This document shows, one piece after another, positions 14,466 to 14,817 of a DNA stretch of 14,817 nucleotides (the stretch's first letter is position 1; each line of letters starts with the position of its first letter). A program made the position numbers and the translations under genes. Source of the DNA: Embleya sp040605455 (lineage in GTDB: Bacteria > Actinomycetota > Actinomycetes > Streptomycetales > Streptomycetaceae). The DNA lies in the NCBI RefSeq assembly GCF_040605455.1, contig NZ_JBEXCV010000187.1:1-14817 (forward strand), written 5' to 3'. The notes under the pieces are model-generated. The model ran no database searches. It was not told where the DNA came from and saw nothing but the letters and a program-made list of their open reading frames with translations.

Positions 14466-14696
14466 ATGTCCGAACAGCCCATCCCGGCGGACCTGATCGA
14501 ATTGCAGCGGGCCCGAGACGCCGCCTACGAGGCCATCGCCCGGCACGCGGGGCAGCTGACCGAAGAGGAACACGCCCGGCTGTGGGCCCAGGCCCGCGAC
14601 GCCGTCGAGGCGCTGCACGCACACCCGGCGATGACCGCCGGCGGCGACCGCGTCGACCTGGTGACCCGCCTGCGCATGGCCGCCCAGGCCGCCTGA
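14466..14696 (+). CDS. Small helical hypothetical protein, probable leaderless mRNA
   Basis: 76 residues from ATG 14466. No Shine-Dalgarno is present; instead TAAACT ends 7 nt before the ATG, so the mRNA probably starts at the start codon. The sequence is almost wholly helical and charged (ELQRARDAAYEAIARHAGQL, LWAQARDAVEALHAH), with a short loop before a final helix (RVDLVTRLRMAAQAA). There is no Cys, signal peptide or membrane segment. I do not recognise a family. It follows the Ntn hydrolase, separated by a hairpin and its own operator-like repeat, so it appears independently controlled. Confidence 0.68.
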   Translation: MSEQPIPADLIELQRARDAAYEAIARHAGQLTEEEHARLWAQARDAVEALHAHPAMTAGGDRVDLVTRLRMAAQAA

Positions 14697-14745
14697 GCCC
14701 GAGGTCCACCGCCCGACTCGTGGCCGCCGAACCGAAAACGCCGCC

Positions 14746-14768
14746 GGGGGGCGGGGCCGGCCCCCCCC
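14746..14768 (+). terminator. All-GC hairpin after the 76-residue gene
   Basis: A G-run, then GGGGCCGGCCCC (14753-14764) and a C-run, give a very stable self-complementary structure 50 nt after the stop codon. It merges into the C-rich repeat downstream. There is no U-run. Confidence 0.45.
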
Positions 14769-14795
14769 GCGCCCCCCCCGCGCCCCGCCCCGCCA
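14761..14795. repeat. C-run tandem repeat, G-quadruplex potential on the minus strand
   Basis: CCCCCCCCGCG occurs twice back to back (14761-14771, 14772-14782) and is followed by CCCC-G-CCCC. The minus strand therefore carries four or more G-runs of 4-8 bases at short spacing. Confidence 0.6.
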
Positions 14796-14817
14796 CGGCT
14801 CCCAACAACCACACCCA

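Overview
The window is very GC-rich (mostly G or C at third codon positions), uses several GTG starts, has U-less GC hairpins as probable terminators, and appears to use leaderless starts (a -10-like box 6-7 nt before the start codon). It also carries a DUF5709 protein, a family I know from streptomycetes. Together these point to a chromosomal segment of a Streptomycetaceae-type actinomycete. I cannot name the genus from sequence alone. No rRNA, tRNA, CRISPR array, transposase or phage gene was seen.

Left part (1-5406): a membrane-anchored extracytoplasmic protein; a polytopic membrane protein resembling GT-C-like integral membrane families; a small conserved-looking hypothetical protein with a probable leaderless start; a Gfo/Idh/MocA-type NAD(P) oxidoreductase; then on the minus strand a single-pass membrane protein and the C-terminal remnant of an aminoglycoside-phosphotransferase-family protein. 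A 72-residue Cys-containing protein ends exactly where the next gene ends on the opposite strand.

Middle part (5407-11094): a CopB-type (CPH) copper P1B-ATPase on the minus strand, with a His-rich, collagen-like Gly-X-Y N-terminus and a CsoR-like operator over its promoter. Divergent from it is an 853-residue orphan helical protein with an acidic linker and the only TTA (bldA-type) codon I found in the genes called here. About 650 bp with no convincing gene follows, carrying five degenerate copies of a roughly 25-bp motif.

Right part (11095-14817): a DUF5709 protein divergent from a four-cysteine lipoprotein; a 94-residue hypothetical; a nitroreductase-fold protein closely resembling iodotyrosine deiodinase with the substrate-lid Glu/Tyr/Lys conserved; an HslV/proteasome-like Ntn hydrolase with Ser at the nucleophile position; and a 76-residue hypothetical behind a perfect inverted repeat. 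Clear GC hairpins follow the deiodinase-like and Ntn-hydrolase genes.

The genes do not form one obvious pathway. Most look like separate short transcription units. The only clear regulatory logic is copper export: a CsoR-type operator and a CopB ATPase. The best candidates for something new are the solitary Ser-type Ntn hydrolase, the TTA-containing 853-residue orphan, the collagen-like metal-binding tail and the interspersed repeat field. Functional links among them are not demonstrated by the sequence.
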